DNA of 64,000 nucleotides from Tubulanus polymorphus (lineage: Eukaryota > Nemertea > Palaeonemertea > Tubulaniformes > Tubulanidae). This document shows, in pieces, positions 1 through 11,556 of the stretch. The stretch is taken from contig NC_134032.1 of the NCBI RefSeq assembly GCF_964204645.1, positions 4,118,916 through 4,182,915 of the forward strand, read 5' to 3'. The position numbers and the translations under genes were made by a program. How positions within the stretch are numbered: the first letter of the stretch is position 1; each line of letters starts with the position of its first letter. The notes under the pieces were generated by a model, which searched no databases, was not told the DNA's origin, and worked only from the letters and a program-made list of their open reading frames with translations.

Positions 1-511
1 CGAAAAATAAAAAATAGTTACAGATAATAGATAGAAAAAACAAATAACACAAAAAGAAATGAGAAAAGAAAATTAAAAATAATAGGAATTGATTGTCGCG
101 ATTGGCAGATTATAATTCACTGGTTTCAGTGTTTGTTTAGTTCTGTTAAAGGTTTCGCAGGTCGACTGAAGTCTAACTCACCGTACAATCCGACATCTTC
201 CTCGGCGCCTAGGACCATTCGTGGAGCAGTACGCCCCCTAGAGGTGCTCGGTTGAAGCCTCGCGGGTTCCGGTCGGGACACGTTGTCTAGTCGTGCATAG
301 ATCGTCCCATCTTCACCAATATCCTGAAGAAGAAAAGATGTTTAATTATCTCGCAATTTATGCGGGTATCAACAACCTAATAGTCGGGACCCCCTACCGC
401 CCTCAGTGTGGACCCCTCACCCTTCAGTCTAAAACCTGCACCCCTCAGCCAGAAACTTGCATTACCTTCAGCCTTGACCCTGCATTCCCTTCAGATTGTT
501 GAAGGGTTGGT
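1..511. other. No gene recognised
   Basis: AT-rich start followed by a GC-richer stretch (about 170-300). Only short chance reading frames are present. I see no domain, splice pattern or repeat that I can support. Confidence 0.5.
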
Positions 512-836
512 TCCATGCTATAGATTGAGGGGTAGTGGGTGGTTCCACGCTATAGATTGAGGGAGTGTGGGTGGCTCCAAGCTATAGATTGAGGGGGTGT
601 GGGTGGTTCCACGCTATACATTGAGGGGATGTGGGTGGCTCTAAGCTATAGATTGAGGGGGTGTGGGTGGTTTCACGCTAAATATTGAGGGGGTGTGGGT
701 GGTCCTATGCTATAGATTGAGGGGTGTGTGGGTGGTTCCATGCTATAGATTGAGGGGGTGTGGGTGGTTCCATGCTATAGATTGAGGGGTGTGGGTGGTT
801 CCATGCTATAGATTGAGGGGGTGTGGGTGGTTCTAG
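512..836. repeat. ~31-32 bp minisatellite
   Basis: About ten tandem copies of a unit containing CTATAGATTGAGGGGGTGTG, each ending in a GGGTGGTTCCA-like run. Copies differ by single substitutions and by the number of G in the G-run. The open frames across it are by-products of the periodicity. Confidence 0.9.
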
Positions 837-1416
837 ATCGGGATGGTTCGATACAAACCTCAATATAAACACTTCCAGCCGTGAAATCATCGTCTTCAAC
901 ATTCTCAACTAGAAATAAAAAACACATTTCAGAAATAGAATCAGTTTAAGAAATTCGAAACGGATTCCGGCTGGACGCGTGGACATGCGTGCGCACCTTC
1001 TTCAATGAACCCGACACCAGCAGCAGGTGGAGCAGCTGGAGTAGATGGAGCGGGTGGAGCAACAGTTCGTCTGCCGATCCGAGCTACAAAACACAGAGAA
1101 ATATCGCGTTATCACGGACAATTCCGACAGAGTCAGTTACGTCATTTCAAACATGTTAAAACACGAGTTACCACTAGCGCCAACAGAACATTCATTCTAA
1201 GAGTTTCACCGTATTTCTCATCAACAGTAAACTCTTTTAGGTCAAGGACTCGATGAGTTTTAGGAATAGTTTGTTTCGGAATAAAGGAAGGACTAGTACC
1301 GGTACTAGTACTGAACTGTTCACTGCACTAGCCAAATCTACGGATTAGAACCTACAGTTTATAGTTAATTTACGGTTCATATGGTTGCCAGTTATTAAGA
1401 GTAAGACAAGACAATA
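837..1416. other. No gene recognised; one Ala/Gly-rich reading frame
   Basis: A plus-strand frame at 1005-1256 opens with an Ala/Gly-rich stretch made by a short GGAGCAG-type repeat and continues basic. No known domain or convincing splice sites are seen, so I do not call it a gene. The rest of the stretch holds nothing I recognise. Confidence 0.35.
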
Positions 1417-1631
1417 AGATAAAAACCCACTATTTACAGATTAAAAGAATTTTAGAACAAAAATTTATTTATTCAATCTAAAATATATAGAATACACGAC
1501 GTTTCAATCTCACCCTAGATATCATCGTCGGGTGTCTGAGATCGAAACGTCGTGTATTCTATATATTTTAGATTGAATAAATAAATTCTTGTTCTAAAAT
1601 TCTTTTAATCTGTAAATAGTGGGATTTTATC
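1417..1631. mobile_element. Foldback (hairpin) element
   Basis: Two arms of about 95 bp (1417-1512 and 1538-1631) are near-perfect reverse complements around a ~25-bp loop. Each arm contains ACGACGTTTC and the AT-rich run ATATATAGAATACACGACG. Arm length and near identity suggest a recent foldback MITE. No transposase frame lies inside. Confidence 0.75.
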
Positions 1632-1877
1632 ATATTATCCGTTCACCACGTTTGAGTGTGGTTATCGTTCTATTACAAGAAGTTTTGAGGACCAAATGAT
1701 AGAATGATATCGGGTATTGTAATCAGGTCATCAGACCTGACTGGTCACCACTCGACTGTGATGATTGCTTAGGGCTAATTCCACACGTCTATGTTTTGCC
1801 TAGAACATAAATATTTGGTAATAGTCTTCGAGTCTGACAAATTCATATTTCCAATTCAATATACTAAGTATAAGTCA
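1632..1877. other. 3' flank of gene A, nothing else seen
   Basis: AT-rich non-coding sequence between the foldback element and the stop codon of the receptor-like gene. It presumably holds the 3' UTR. I did not identify a definite polyadenylation signal. Confidence 0.4.
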
Positions 1878-4800
1878 TCATTTGTATGAATCATCAGCAT
1901 CATTATCGGGTTCCTGACTAGTATAGAAAATCTCTAGATATAAGAATAATCTATGCATGGAATATTCAATTGGTTCTGATGCTGCTAAAACTGGATTTAC
2001 AGCAATATTACGACATTGAGTGACGAGTTCTCAAACCCCCTGTAAAATATAAACAACGAACCAGTAGTATTTCTGTTATACATGTTTCTGCGGTGTACAT
2101 ACAACACGACCGTTACTACGATAACGATTGCAATCACAATTGAGAAACCGATTGCACTGCCAACTGTTGCCCAGAAACCAGCCACCGTGTACGCAGGACC
2201 AGCATTTTTAGAATCTGCAATTATATAAAACTCAACTGTATGTCAACAGTTTCAAATTCATTATTTTCGTGGCATTTTTGTTTCAAAAAAGTTTAAAGAG
2301 TAAAATGCTTTAATCAGGGTATTTATTTCGCATGAAATGAATGTACACTTTCTAAAACTTTGGTGATCAATAGAAATAACTCACTTGACGTTGAGGTGGT
2401 TTCTGTGACTTGTGTCACTGTTGATGGTCCTACAAATATAAATATATATGTTTGTTCAATTTTCAAATGGTACCTAACCCAACCTGCAAGGGGCTCGTGT
2501 AACCAATTGATTGTACACTTTTTAAACCTTCTGTAAAAATAACTCACTTGACGTTGAGGTGGTTTCTGTAACTTGTGTCACTGCTGATGGTCCTACAAAT
2601 ATATATTATCGATTTTGAATATGGTTCGACTCGCGGTGCCGCCGTGTTTTAACTGAAGTTCAAGCTACAGGACTTAGATTCAACTCCACACAATCAAACA
2701 AACTAACAACTTACGCAACCATTTTCGGGCTTAAGAAGTCACAACTGTGCAGGTTTACAGGTTGTGCTACTCACCAAAATCTACAGTGTTTAACTTGAGG
2801 TACTCATTGTGGTACTCACCAAATTCTACAGTTTTTAACTCAATAACAGCCACTTGATTCGATCCAATGTATGTGCTGGTGGTTGAGTCTGACATCGTTT
2901 TTGTTGTGTTAGCGACAAATTGTTGATTCGGGAAAATCTTACTGGAGAACATTGTGAACTACAACGAGAAAATCAGAGATAGATTGTAAAAACCTGAGAG
3001 AGGTGTGAGGGGTGAGGAGGTGAGAGAGTTAGTGAGGAGGTGAGGGAGTGAGAAATGAGAGGGTGTGAGGAGGGTAGAGTAGAAGGGGAGATTGTGAGGG
3101 GTGAGGCGGACAATGAGAGGGAGAGGGGGAAGGAGGGCAAGGGGAACCTGTATTGATTATTTCAATCAATTCACCTGTAAAATGTAAATCACTGATGATC
3201 CTCGATTCCAGATAGCGACGCGAGTAGGATGACCTACATCATGAGTAGGATGACCTACATAATGAGCAGGTTGACCTACATTACGAGCAGTTTAGGACTT
3301 ATTGACAACTTACTTGTTTTAGCAACCACCATTTTTCTCTATTTCCGGATTCGCGTTTTATTTTTACAGTTTTAGGTTTTCCAATATTTCTCGTGAAGAT
3401 GATCACATCTTTTCGTTCTCTGTGTTCCCCGAATTGTGAACCTAGATATGTAAACTGTGATTCATTTCGGTCACCGATAATCTGAATATCAACTCTTCCA
3501 CTGGTATAGTATAACCTGGAACTATTCCACTTGATTCCACTAAAAACAGTGATCTGCCATTTAACTAGAAATAACAAGAAAAAATATGACTTTTCACACT
3601 TGACCGCAATCTGTGAGGAGGGACCCTTTTACGACCTTTGAGGATAATTCAAACACGGATTGGAGCGGATAATCATCATTATCATCAGCTTTCAGCGTGG
3701 AGCCTTAGTAGACTTTACACCTAGCCCGCTTGAGGCGTTAAGTTGCTCATAACTCAGGTTTTAAAAGAAAAGGTTTGTTAGCCTAGGCTTACCGCCACAG
3801 TCTAATTATAAGTTCAGTTCATAAGGTATTCTGAGTTCAATAATACGTTTTAACGAACCTGGTTTATGAATTTCTGAATGATAATTACAAGTCTGTGTGT
3901 TTGTGTGGCTCTTACTGCAGTTATACATGTACACAACATTGTCACCATCTATCACACCTACTAGCGCCACCTATTGAATTTAAATATATGAATATATGAG
4001 TTAATATCAAATTCACACCGGCCTCTCTCTCCACTCCCTCTCCATATTTCTATAACCTGGATGACGCGCCAGTTTGTATTCCGTGCAGATTTCAACATGA
4101 GTTTTCTCGGTGGATGTGGATTTGTGATGTTCACTGGTAACAACAGTTCGTGAGTCTTGTTTGATCCGGCCTCGAACTCGATTCCCAGGTGGAAGTACGT
4201 GATGTCACTACCTGTCTCACCGAAACCTATCCTGACTGTTTGTATTATAATACCTGTACGCCCTGTAAACACTATCACCTGCCAAACTGAACCTGAAAGA
4301 AATAACAACTGATTTATGTGGTATCCATGGATCTCATCAATTTCAGAATTTCGTTCAAATATTTCATTTTTCTACCATTTTTATTGATAAACTATCTTAA
4401 CCTTTACCTCGTACAAACCGCCAGTACAGTTTGAACCCGACATAGTTTCTATTACTGTCTGATGTAAACTGTATTGTTATATTTCCAGTGTATAATCGTT
4501 TACCAGGAGCTGTCCAGCCACAATATTGATTACTCCCTGATGAAGAAATAAATCTGATAAAACTTTATGAATCATAAAAAATCATTCACGGTGTGAAGTG
4601 TGTTTAGATCTTTACCGATTTCACTTCCTATCGTCAACTTGTCCCAGCAAACACCTTTATAATTGACATCTGTACTTTCCTTTATATGAAAATTCTTGTC
4701 AAATGATATTTCAACCAGCTGCAAAAATATATATATACAAACTTAGAATTGAATTATCATTCATTATCTATTTCAGGAACCGTTTATTTTGATCAGTTTT

Positions 4801-7800
4801 AACTTAAACCCGGAATTATCGGTTAAACTAAATCCAGGGATAAAGTTAGACCTAATCTTAGCCCCATTGAGTTTCTACTAGTGCAAATATTACTCACTCC
4901 TGAGACCTGCTCGTGCAGAAATTGCGACAATATCATTTTTTTTCTCTAGGATCAACATTTCACAAATACACAATGTAGATATTTACCATGTTTTCAGGGG
5001 TTTTAATCACAATGTATATATTTACCTTGTTTTTTGGAGTCTCAATCCTCCATTTACAATCAAGGTGTTCACTATATTTGTCCGGATATTTAGGACTGGT
5101 GATGTAACCTGATGTATCATCCTGTACTCTAGGTTTCTTACTACAAGTCGAATCAACTACAAATAAATATTGAATTGAATTGTTTTATATGTGATCTACT
5201 GATTCCATGATAAACTTCTCATTATGAGCTACCTTTTAATATCCTCCAAATCAGTTTAAACCCTTTATACGTGTAGTTTACACTGTTGTCTGATATAAAC
5301 ACATCACCGGTATAGTATTGTGTAGAGGGCGCTGTACTGCCACAATATCCAATTCCACCTACTGTAATATAACAATCATAATGATTCTAATATATCTTTA
5401 TTCATCTCCACTTTTACTAAATAATTATTATATAAATACTGATAAAAGATGAAAGTTAAAAGTACACAAATATAATTCAGAGTTCAGTTTCACTGATAAG
5501 ATTTAAAACCATTCTAATGAGTGAAGACTATTTTTGGACTCATGCGAAATTAAATCATGTTTTGTTTCGTTAAAAGAAAATAATGAAGAACGTGATTCGA
5601 TTCTTACTCGCTATATAGTCAACGCAATTCCCTCCGATATTTGGGGGCTGCAGGCTGAATGTTTCAAACAATATTTCAACTTTCTGAAATAGAAATAATT
5701 TAGATGTATCGTTATTGAAATGTGTTCACATCATTCTAACTGGTTGTAATCATTAAGGGTTATTGATAATGAGTGATGTAATGTAATAGTTAAACAGTTC
5801 AGCACCCGATTGTCGGGTTCAAAGAGAAATAAAAGTTCTGTTCGACACTCGTACAAAATGTGCTGACAAAAATATTCTTCCTAAAGCCCGGCGCCCGATC
5901 GATCGTATGATCGCTTCATCGCATGGTTTTATCGCGTCGTCGTAAAGGTATGCCGTGGCATCCGGAGCCGATTACATCGCATCATCGCAACAAATCAAAC
6001 ATGTTCGATATTTTCGCATGCCATTTTTCCGTGCGATAAAAATCGTAAAGGTCTGCGGGCTACGCTGCCGATTTTCCGAACGAAAATGTTTAGTAGCCAA
6101 TCAGAATTAAGGATGAAGCAGTCACGTGATGCTCAAAATGGCGGCTCAGTCACGTATTTGAGGCCTTCATAAAAATCGCTAAGGTATGCGGGGATGATGC
6201 GATTTTCATTGTGTCATCGCATACGATGATATGATGATCGTAAAGGTGTGCGCACCCGGTTTAACAGTGAATATTTCTCACTCCTGAGATTCACAATTTC
6301 CTGTGTTTTATATTTACCGTGTTTACAGGTGGAACAATCTTCCATCTACACCACAGGTACGCACTATAATTGTCCGGATAACTAGGAGTCGTTATGGTAC
6401 CTGATCTACCGGTCTGTAATCTGTATGACCGACTGCAAGTTGAATCTGTGTTCTTGTCTGCTAATATAGAAAACATATCAATGAATGTACAGAAACCGGT
6501 CTGTAATCTATATGACCGCCCGTTACTACAAATTGAGTCAGTTTTAACATCTGCCAATATAGAAAAAATGTCAATGAACTTATACAGAAACTGCTGCCGC
6601 CTGATATCATGGCGCGGAGTAAAAGATTCCAACTTTATTTGACTGCCACGGTCGTCTAGTAGTAAGTAACTGTGCCAATGCTCGCAGGCCTTAGTTTCAA
6701 TACTGTTCTCTTTTCTCTCCGCTGTATTTTCTCTACACATTTTTAAAGTCGCGCACATCAGTACGCATGCGCGGTGTAAATTAGCCAATCAGAGCGAGTT
6801 ATCGGCAAAATAGTGTTTACAGGAATAATTATGCTACGTCGGTGAATTATCGCTCGCCCCCAAAAACTGACGCGTTCTGAATAAAGATGGCCGACTAGTG
6901 GCCACTTTTCTTCGCCGAAATCAGCACTTTTTATACATTCTAAAAATGTTCAAGGGAAATTTTAAAGTTGCTTTGATCAATTCATCTTTCTTACATGTGT
7001 ATCTCCCAAGGGCTGATCAGCTCAGAAATGGGTTGGTCGGCTGTGTGTGATTGTTTTGTTCCCAAAAAGGTCGACTGATTTTGGTTTCACCTTTTGCTCT
7101 ACGATCCTTTATCGGACACTAGGTTCGCGGTGTAATTTATGCCTGAATTCAGAGACCTTCATCTATTCCTCGCTTGCAAGGGTTTGATTCCCTACCGCTA
7201 ACACAAACTCTTCAATGAACTACTATATTGCCTATGCTTTATTGAAATAAAAGAACTGCCCATGAAAACTGCTGGCTACAGGTCCGGAACAACGCGTCAT
7301 ATTGGCCATTTACTGAAGTAAAAAGTCATAGTTTTAACTGATGTCAATGTGTAATGTATAAATGCTTCACGTCAAAATCTAATCTATTAATAGATTTACA
7401 ATCAACTTCCTATTTGATGTGATATATACGAATATGTGCTTGAAATCATAGACAAAAATCACTTCAAACTGTTTGGAATCTTGTGTTAAAATTAGCAGGA
7501 CTGCAACCTCTAAAAACTGTTATCAGTAACAAGTTGAATTTTCTATTGAAATATGAAAGAAAATTAATCAGTAATCGACAGTAAGACCCTCAGTAACACC
7601 TTTCATATCTCTGTTCAAATTAATCAGTAATCAACAGTAAGACCCTCAGTAACATCTTTTATATTTCTGTTCAAATTAATCAGTTATCAACAGTAAGACC
7701 CTCAGTAACATCTTTCATATGTCTGCACAAATTAATCAATAATCAACAGTAAGACCCTCAGTAACATCTTTCACATTTTTGTAAGCATCAAACAAATCAA

Positions 7801-10800
7801 ATCAGTATTTCTCTGGATAAAGAAGTAACAAATACTGAAAATGTAGAACAGTTCACAGTTCTGTATTAGTTCATCATCAATGATTTAACCCTAGAATCAT
7901 AAACTCAAGTGGAACTATGGAACTGGATCCTGATAATTATTAATCTAAATCTTTGAATAGAAGCCTGCACCAGTGGGGGGAGGGTTTATGAAGAGAGGAT
8001 GCTACAGTATCCTATCACAACCATGGAGGAGGGCGTGTTACAGGGGATCCACACATCAGATATACTTGCAGTCTTCTATATCGTCTTAGGGGACTCTGGC
8101 AATTTGAAAATTGATCATCAAACCCGACCCCAAATTTAATCATTAAGTGTATAAAATAAATCCTGGACCTTCATAATCTGAATTGAAATACTCTATGACA
8201 AAGGAAAGATGACTGGATATCTACCAGAATCTATTTATCATCTTGCCTTCCTCGTAAATGGTCACTATTTTCGAAATAACTTAAAGCCCGGCGCACGCAA
8301 GTATTGGAGTAAACGAATCAACCTTTTTTGATCTCGTGACAAGTCGGGCAGCAGAGTTTTGGATAAGCTGCAACTTTTTTTATATTGTACTGACTTGTAC
8401 CAAGGAAGAGACTATTGCAGTAATCAAGTCTAGAAGTTATAAAACAATGAACTAATCTTTCCGTGATTGGATTATTTAAAAAATGTCTGGTGGTCATATT
8501 GATGTCAAAATAATCACCCAGATTCCGTACCACTTTGCTAGGATGTATTGCACAATCTCCGATTTGTATAAACTCTAAAAACTCTGATCTACTTTTACTT
8601 TGAAATATTGAGGTAAAAACCATTAATCATTAGATCATTAGACAGTAGATCATTAGACAGTAGATCATTCGAACATTGAAAAGTTCATCATTAGATTATT
8701 AGACAGTTGATCATGAGTGGAAAAGGATAAAAAAAGGATATTATTAGGATAAAAAAATAAATAAAAAAATTAAATAAAATAAATAAAATAATAAATAAAA
8801 ATAATAAATAAAATAATAGAACAAGAAAATTAACTTTAATGAATCATTTGACGCCTGCGAAAAAATGTAGATTTTCTGGGAGAAGCCAATGTGGAATTGC
8901 AAATTTGAAATCGAAGTTCTAAGAAATTTGGGGAATTATGAGATTTGGCGATTGGGTAGATGATACAGTCTTCAATTGGTCTAATTTAAAAAAAATTGTC
9001 AACTTGTGACCGACTTCGATTCACTTTTGCCTCTAAGCTGGTCTGCAACTTCATTGCCTCCATGGTTGAAGAAAGAGTTCTTTGGATGTTTGATTCATCA
9101 TGACGTTGAGCATATCGTGTAGCCAGCCGGCCCGGTCCTGGGGCCCGGTTTGGCTGTCACTCGATATCCTAGACTTGAGTCTGGGTTGAAGTAGACATTG
9201 TCATTTAAAGAACTTATTCATGTTATTCTGTATGAATTAACCGTGTGTCTTGTATTTTGTATTTCATTATTTTAAGATTTGTAAGTTTTTTAAATTTTAT
9301 CCCGGAATTTCAATGTAATAAGGATCAATAAAGTATTGAATTGAATTGTCACCTTATACACATGCCATCAATGGACGCGGAGCCGTATATGACAGCTATG
9401 CTATTATAAATTGCTAATCTCATGAAACTTGCATACCCCTTATATCGAACATATTTTCTAAAACATTTGAATATTGAAATTATATGTTTACACGTTTTTA
9501 TATAGACCGCTTGTAGCCACCGATGAAATTCACGCCGGCCCTACTCAGATCGTAGATAGCTTCGTCATTCCACTAGCATCCCCATGTCAGGGTCTGACTT
9601 TTATATCAGACTTCCAAATCGTGTATACATCCGCCATTTAACCGAATAGTCCGATTTACTTATCATTTCTATTTATGCCTGCCGCTTTTGATATAATCAT
9701 ACATCCTTTACTATTACAATACGTCTTCTCATGATATTCAATGCAATATAACATTTCGACGTTCAAATAGACGTCATTATATAATCACAGGGAGCCATTC
9801 TACATCTTTATCAATAATATTTTGCCAAATAGCTTGTATGTGTACACATAAACCTGTGACGTTTTGCACATCGATTTACGGTTGTCGTTTGTAAAATGAC
9901 GCTGAATGGTTAACATTGTTTAGGTTTCATAATGGTAACGTTTTATAAGGCGTCAAAAAAAAGATCATTAGACAGTAAATCATTAGACAGTTCGTCATTG
10001 AGACCATTGGGCAGTTCATCATTAGATTATTAGATTATTAGTTGATCATGAGATCTTGGACAGTAGTTGGAAGCTAGAACTTTACTTCGGGTTTGAAAAA
10101 CAGTATCGTTACTATCATAAGATTATTAGACATTTAAATAGCTGGAACAGGAAACAACAAACAACAGATTATTAGAACATTAGACATCAGATTAGACAGT
10201 TGATAATTGCATTTTTAAAATATGGATCAAAAATTATGAATCTCTTCTAGAGTAACAGATTATTAGAACATTAGACATCAGATTAGACAGTTGATAATTG
10301 CATTTTTAAAATATGGATCAAAAATTATGAATCTCTTCTAGAGTAACAGATTATTAGAACATTAGACATCAGATTAGACAGTTGATAATTGCATTTTTAA
10401 AATATGGATCAAAAATTATGAATCTCTTCTAGAGTAACAGATTATTAGAACATTAGACATCAGATTAGACAGTTGATAATTGCATTTTTAAAATATGGAT
10501 CAAAAATTATGAATCTCTTCTAGAGTAACAGATTATTAGATCATTAGACATCAGATAAGACAGTTGATAATTGCATTTTTAAAATATGGATCAAAACCTC
10601 TCCTTATCGTCTATAGTTCTAAAGTATATGTGACTTGCATTTGAATACATCAATTAATTACTCTCAGAAAAATGATGTAGATAATAAGGAAAGTGCCTCC
10701 TAGGTCGTCGGAGCGTTGAATCCAACGTGAGAATGAATCCATTGACATCGATCGCCCAGAGATATTGATATAAATATGCGCTTACCTAGAGAATTCCCGA

Positions 10801-10846
10801 TGTATAAAAATACAGCGACTACAAACAAACTCTTCATCGACGCCAT
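1878..10846 (-). CDS. Gene A: signal peptide-CUB-CUB-PLAT-like-stalk-TM receptor-like protein (multi-exon)
   Basis: Predicted single-pass cell-surface protein. Exons in transcript order, with phases that join: 10786-10846 (start and signal peptide MASMKSLFVVAVFLYIGNSL), 6318-6457, 5608-5683, 5233-5361 (first CUB), 5026-5156, 4616-4718, 4408-4536 (second CUB), 4057-4292 (PLAT/LH2-like, begins WQVIVFTG), 2820-2958, 2548-2592 and 2385-2429 (two 45-nt Thr-rich stalk exons), 2062-2214 (membrane helix followed by HRR), 1878-1984 (tail ending in an acidic DNDADD run). The CUB calls rest on paired cysteines, SPKYPDKY and TPSYPDNY motifs, CxWRI, and the QYCGW and YCGST boxes. CUB domains usually bind proteins or glycans. 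Exon 4057-4292 ends in phase 0 and fits exon 2820-2958. The extra PLAT-like exon 3314-3564 needs a phase-1 partner that I cannot find. Ligand and function are unknown. Confidence 0.7.
2771..2840 (-). repeat. Tandem copies of a splice-donor segment (gene A)
   Basis: A ~45-bp unit carries the end of exon 2820-2958 plus its donor GTGAGTACC and is present twice in tandem here. The related gene B has three copies. Each copy offers an almost identical 5' splice site, so donor choice may vary. Confidence 0.7.
2997..3152 (-). repeat. Polypurine tract in gene A intron
   Basis: Plus strand is almost all G and A, with GTGAGGAGG-like repeats. On the transcribed strand it is a long pyrimidine tract upstream of an exon acceptor. 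A homologous tract lies at 24480-24615 in gene B. Confidence 0.8.
3166..3290 (-). pseudogene. Truncated PLAT-like exon remnant in gene A
   Basis: Corresponds to the 3' part of exon 24646-24902 of gene B, including a ~24-bp tandem repeat (GACCTACAT with GAGTAGGAT). The 5' part, and the preceding exon equivalent to 25007-25115, are missing. The sequence jumps straight to the flank that lies near 25180 in gene B, so gene A carries a deletion of several hundred bp. Confidence 0.65.
3314..3564 (-). other. Orphan PLAT/LH2-like exon in gene A
   Basis: Open 251-nt exon with a good acceptor and donor (phase 1 in, phase 0 out). It starts KWQITVFSG and contains DIQIIGDRNESQF and ends near WWLLKQ. This fits the PLAT pattern of alternating beta strands, an internal L/IxGD loop and a closing tryptophan. 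No upstream exon supplies the needed phase, so inclusion in the mature mRNA is doubtful. The paralogous exon at 25205-25455 ends in a stop codon. Confidence 0.5.
5882..6262. mobile_element. MITE in gene A intron
   Basis: Starts TAAAGCCCGGCGC and ends in an imperfect reverse complement, CGCACCCGGTTTA. Both ends carry clusters of ATCGTATGATCG-type words and the AAAGGTRTGC motif. A second partial end of the same family is visible near 8281. No coding capacity. Confidence 0.55.
6408..6585 (-). repeat. 87-bp tandem duplication of a CUB-exon 5' end
   Basis: Two copies with period 87 (ACCGGTCTGTAATCT at 6408 and 6495). Each contains the acceptor region TATTRGCAG and the first codons of exon 6318-6457. 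The upstream copy gives a second potential acceptor followed by a cysteine-containing start of the CUB. Confidence 0.7.
6600..7560. other. Intron 1 of gene A, no element recognised
   Basis: Contains CCAATCAGAG at about 6785 and a GC-richer patch. No coding exon or repeat that I can name. Confidence 0.4.
7561..7790. repeat. ~57 bp minisatellite, four copies
   Basis: Units contain AATCAACAGTAAGACCCTC followed by AGTAACATCTTTCATAT and an AATTAATCAG linker. Copies are about 90% alike. Lies inside intron 1 of gene A. Confidence 0.85.
8318..8623 (-). pseudogene. LINE reverse-transcriptase fragment (CR1/jockey-type)
   Basis: A 101-residue frame with HPSKVVRNLGDYFD followed by FITSRLDYCNSL. These blocks sit after the catalytic core in CR1/jockey-like non-LTR reverse transcriptases. 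The usual spacer between them is shortened, and no YxDD box or endonuclease is nearby. It is a 5'- and internally truncated relic inside intron 1 of gene A. Confidence 0.75.
8702..8820. repeat. AT-rich AAATAAAT low-complexity tract
   Basis: Runs of AAATAAAATAAATAA on the plus strand, without coding potential. Confidence 0.85.
8847..9960 (+). mobile_element. Non-autonomous DNA transposon, copy 1
   Basis: From about 9040 to 9960 the sequence matches the reverse complement of 58856-59703 over almost its whole length. The right end is GGCGTCAAAAAA; the left begins TTTGACGCCT. No transposase frame remains. The interior contains CAATAAAGTATTGAATTGAATTG-like sequence. The family is dispersed (two copies in this window). 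Confidence 0.75.
9963..10080. repeat. Short ATCATTAGACAG repeat
   Basis: Irregular repeats of CATTAGACAGTWSATCATT, related to those near 8635-8710 that bracket the transposon copy on its other side. The transposon therefore probably inserted into a pre-existing repeat array. Confidence 0.6.
10160..10592. repeat. 91-bp tandem repeat
   Basis: The AGTAACAG boundary occurs at 10251, 10342, 10433 and 10524, an exact 91-bp period. Central copies are nearly identical and the last is diverged. Unit includes GACAGTTGATAATTGCATTT. Lies in intron 1 of gene A. Confidence 0.95.
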
Positions 10847-10900
10847 ATTGAGACTTATCGATACTAAACAACTAACTGTGAACCACTAACAAAAACTGTG

Positions 10901-10910
10901 TTTATATAAT
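10901..10910 (-). promoter_or_regulatory. Probable TATA box of gene A
   Basis: On the minus strand this reads ATTATATAAA, 55 bp upstream of the predicted ATG at 10846. That suits a transcription start about 25-30 bp downstream and a short 5' UTR. Only this motif supports the call. Confidence 0.45.
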
Positions 10911-11398
10911 ATTCACACGGACACCGATATCATCAACTTTATAAATCAGAAAACTGCGCCGCACTGTGCGTTAACTATTAGGAAACCAACGTTTTTATAT
11001 GAAAATTTCACTTCCATCTACAAAAAACATGTCCATATAAGGAAGAATCATCGTTTTACAACTATCAGGGCGGATATTAATAAATTAGACGAGAAGATTC
11101 ACAATATCCGTGTATGATGATGAGAGAAATCCCACAAGGGATCATTCATTTATAACGTACGCATAAAATTTGAAATGTTCAACCCCCCTCCCCCCAGTAC
11201 GCAAAATCAGCAATTGTTCATATACATTAAGCATTACAGTACGCAATTGCACTGACCCCCTCCCCCTCCCCTAATGCGTACTTAATAAATGAATGACCCC
11301 CAATAATGAAGCTAAGATTGAAAAATTGGTTAAACTTCACATTTGAATTGGAAGTTGATGGAAAAATCCCATTTTAAGATGTGTGCATTCATAATTAT
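10911..11398. other. Upstream flank of gene A
   Basis: No gene. Includes C-rich runs (CCCCCTCCCCC) at about 11180 and 11255 in a partly repeated segment with TTAAGCATTACAGTACGCAA. Confidence 0.4.
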
Positions 11399-11556
11399 TT
11401 GTCGTGTTTCTCAGTTTATAGGAAACCCACTCATTCTGGATCCTACTTGCATTATTTTCCCATTACCACTTATAGCATAAAACTCGGTGTTGCTCAGGGA
11501 TTATTTCTTCGTGCTTTTAGGATTTGCGACCCCCTTTTTCTCGATGATGAACTCAT
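11399..11556 (+). pseudogene. Penelope-like element: end of reverse transcriptase
   Basis: The frame reads VYRKPTHSGSYLHYF and then IKLGVAQGLFLRA. These are signatures of the C-terminal end of Penelope-like (PLE) reverse transcriptases. The homology stops abruptly near DDEL at about 11555. The same element resumes at 12179 with its GIY-YIG part, so it is split by an insertion. Confidence 0.75.

Noticed and set aside
1005-1256. 83-codon Ala/Gly-rich frame as a gene start
   Set aside because: The Ala/Gly part is a short tandem repeat; no domain, promoter or downstream exon found.
10160-10592. CRISPR-like array
   Set aside because: The 91-bp units are identical over their full length with no unique spacers, and the context is eukaryotic; it is a plain tandem repeat.
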